Assembly (NCBI GenBank): GCA_019750095.1
Contig: JAIEOW010000003.1
Coordinates: forward strand, 1-34,732
DNA length: 34,732 nt
Direction: 5' to 3'
From: Phycisphaerales bacterium
Lineage (GTDB): Bacteria; Planctomycetota; Phycisphaerae; Phycisphaerales; UBA1924
Position numbers and translations under genes: made by a program
Part shown: piece after piece, positions 33,649 through 34,732 of the stretch
Layout: every line of letters begins with the position of its first letter
Numbering within the stretch: position 1 is the first letter of the stretch
Notes under the pieces: model-generated
What the model saw: only the letters and a program-made list of their open reading frames with translations
Told to the model about the DNA's origin: nothing
Databases searched by the model: none

Positions 33649-33809
33649 CGCCAATGACGTCGGTCGCGCGGCATTTGCGCGTCAAAGCTGCGGACATCGC
33701 GCGAAAACTGCGACCATTCCGGTCATCGCGCCGATAGACATCGCGCGCCGGAATCGTCCGGAGCAACCGATGCATGGATGCGTCGGATGGTCAGAGCGTG
33801 GAGACGCTG

Positions 33810-34397
33810 ATGAGTGATGATTCAGCCAACACCCCGTCGGGCGATGCTCAGGACTTGGCCGCCGAAGCCCTTCTTGCGGCACAGGCGGCCGTTTCGAGCT
33901 TGAACACCCAGTCCACGGAAACCAACGCGGCCTCAGGTGGCGATGATGCCGCGGTGGCCGCGCTGCTCGCGGCTCAGCAGGCGATCGAGGCCGCTCGCTC
34001 GATGAATCCCTCGCTCGGGTCGCCACCCTCAACTCCCGCATCGCACGGTTCTTCGATGCCGCCGCCGGCCGCATCTCGCGTGACCGCCCAGCCGCTCAAT
34101 TTGCCGAGCTTTGCCCCGCCCGCGGCCACCCAAAAGCCCGAGGGAATCGACCTTCTTTCCGATGTCAATCTCAACGTCAAGATCGAGCTTGGCCGAACCA
34201 GAATGCTCGTTGAAGATGTGCTTCGGCTCGGCGAGGGCAGCGTCGTGGAACTCGACAAACTCGCTGGAGATCCCGTTGATGTCTATGTGAACGACCGGCA
34301 CGTCGCCCGCGGCGAGGTTCTGGTGTTGAACGACAACTTCTGTGTCCGCATCAATGAGATCATCGCGCTGGTCGCTGACGAAGCGCCCAAGCGTTAG
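33810..34397 (+). CDS. fliN: Flagellar motor switch protein FliN
   Basis: The 195-residue protein has a disordered Ala/Ser/Pro-rich N-terminal half with two similar segments, [15 protein letters not shown] and [18 protein letters not shown]. The C-terminal SpoA domain (about residues 113-188) has [38 protein letters not shown] and [20 protein letters not shown], the diagnostic FliN pattern for the C-ring base. The ATG at 33,810 has GGAG six bases upstream; an ATG at 33,774 adds 12 residues. The 161 bases upstream contain ATCGCGC repeats and a weak ATTCCGG/CCGGAAT inverted repeat (33,716-33,754) but no fliM. Confidence 0.95.
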   Translation: MSDDSANTPSGDAQDLAAEALLAAQAAVSSLNTQSTETNAASGGDDAAVAALLAAQQAIEAARSMNPSLGSPPSTPASHGSSMPPPAASRVTAQPLNLPSFAPPAATQKPEGIDLLSDVNLNVKIELGRTRMLVEDVLRLGEGSVVELDKLAGDPVDVYVNDRHVARGEVLVLNDNFCVRINEIIALVADEAPKR

Positions 34398-34405
34398 TAC
34401 CGATC

Positions 34406-34440
34406 AGACGCCCCGGCGGAGCCGCGGGCGAGGGGTGTCT
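34406..34440 (+). terminator. Strong hairpin after fliN
   Basis: AGACGCCCC (34,406-34,414) pairs with GGGGTGTCT (34,432-34,440), nine pairs including one G-T. An inner GCGG/CCGC stem may also form. It lies nine bases after the fliN stop and eight before the next candidate start. No run of T follows, so termination strength is uncertain. Confidence 0.45.
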
Positions 34441-34448
34441 TCGCCAGG

Positions 34449-34732
34449 ATGGCCAACTTCCGCGTTCAACTTCTTGCGATCTGTGCGACGGCCTCGGCGT
34501 TTCTGGCGTGCCCGCAGTTGGCTCTTGCGATTGCATCACCGAACCCGCATCGATCGATCTCGGTCACGTCGTAGCTTCCCGAACTGGCGCTGACCACACC
34601 AAAGCAGACGCAGTCTGTCTCGCCCGTTGATCTGAAGCCCAGGCCCCTTGGCCAACCCCGAACCAATGCCGTCGCCGACCCAGCCGCGGAAGGGAGCGGC
34701 GCGGCGGCGACGGCACACTGGAACAACACCTT
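34449..34732 (+). pseudogene. fliO: Probable fliO 5' region interrupted by an in-frame TAG
   Basis: From ATG 34,449 the frame reads a convincing signal peptide (MANFRVQLLAICATASAFLA, then a C-region ALA) and continues to a TAG at 34,572-34,574. The same frame then remains open to the window end with SPVDLKPRPLGQPRTNAVAD and a Trp-containing stretch (TAHWNN), like the region just before the membrane helix of FliO-type proteins. The other two plus frames stop soon after the TAG. The position after fliN fits FliO, a helper for building the FliP export gate. Either the gene is broken, the TAG is an error or read through, or translation starts later; no ATG, GTG or TTG is in frame from the TAG to the window edge. 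Confidence 0.45.

Noticed and set aside
33729-33738. Sigma-28 promoter using GCCGATAG before fliN
   Set aside because: The -10 part fits, but no TAAA-type -35 element is found at the required spacing.

Overview
The window is GC-rich and densely coding, with mostly non-Shine-Dalgarno or mixed starts. Gene content and style point to a planctomycete, most likely of the Phycisphaerae type. This is inferred from the flagellar gene layout, the planctomycete-like hypothetical proteins and the dispersed heptamer repeats; no rRNA or other phylogenetic marker is present. There are four blocks.

(1) Positions 1-6502, plus strand: a heavy-metal efflux operon. It holds the end of a periplasmic adaptor with a His-rich tail, a CusA/CzcA-type RND pump, a secreted His-rich metal-binding protein with a duplicated core motif, and a TolC-like outer-membrane factor. 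Together they would form a tripartite pump plus a periplasmic metal carrier. A 205-bp spacer made of short tandem repeats and a palindrome separates adaptor and pump.

(2) Positions 6519-12643: a CorA-type Mg/Co channel (minus), a divergent MFS transporter of the fosmidomycin-resistance type, and a tightly packed plus-strand set of hypothetical protein, LolA/LolB-like lipoprotein and RDD membrane protein with a large extracytoplasmic domain.

(3) Positions 12741-20299, minus strand, read right to left: a membrane-anchored TPR protein, a FlgN-like chaperone, a soluble sensor kinase, an NtrC-type sigma-54 activator, then the proximal rod genes flgB, flgC and fliE. A good sigma-54 promoter match lies just upstream of flgB, immediately after the activator gene, so the two-component pair probably drives flgBC-fliE. 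The leaders of flgC and fliE are built from the same repeat families as the spacer in block 1.

(4) Positions 21066-34732, plus strand: fliF, fliG, fliH, fliI, fliJ, a MotE-like gene, fliK, flgD, a TIGR02530-like gene, flgE, a divergent motA-like gene, fliL, fliN and the start of a probable fliO. This is the classic order seen in Firmicutes and spirochaetes, but motB, fliM and flbD are absent from their usual slots. The motA-like protein has lost typical motor residues, and the fliO reading frame carries an in-frame TAG. Blocks 3 and 4 diverge from a 766-bp region holding eight copies of a palindrome-rich 21-bp tandem repeat.

The most interesting items are the 21-bp array in the divergent flagellar control region, the shared repeat modules forming the leaders of flgC and fliE (with a related sequence inside the RDD gene), the depleted stator/switch segment, and the interrupted fliO.
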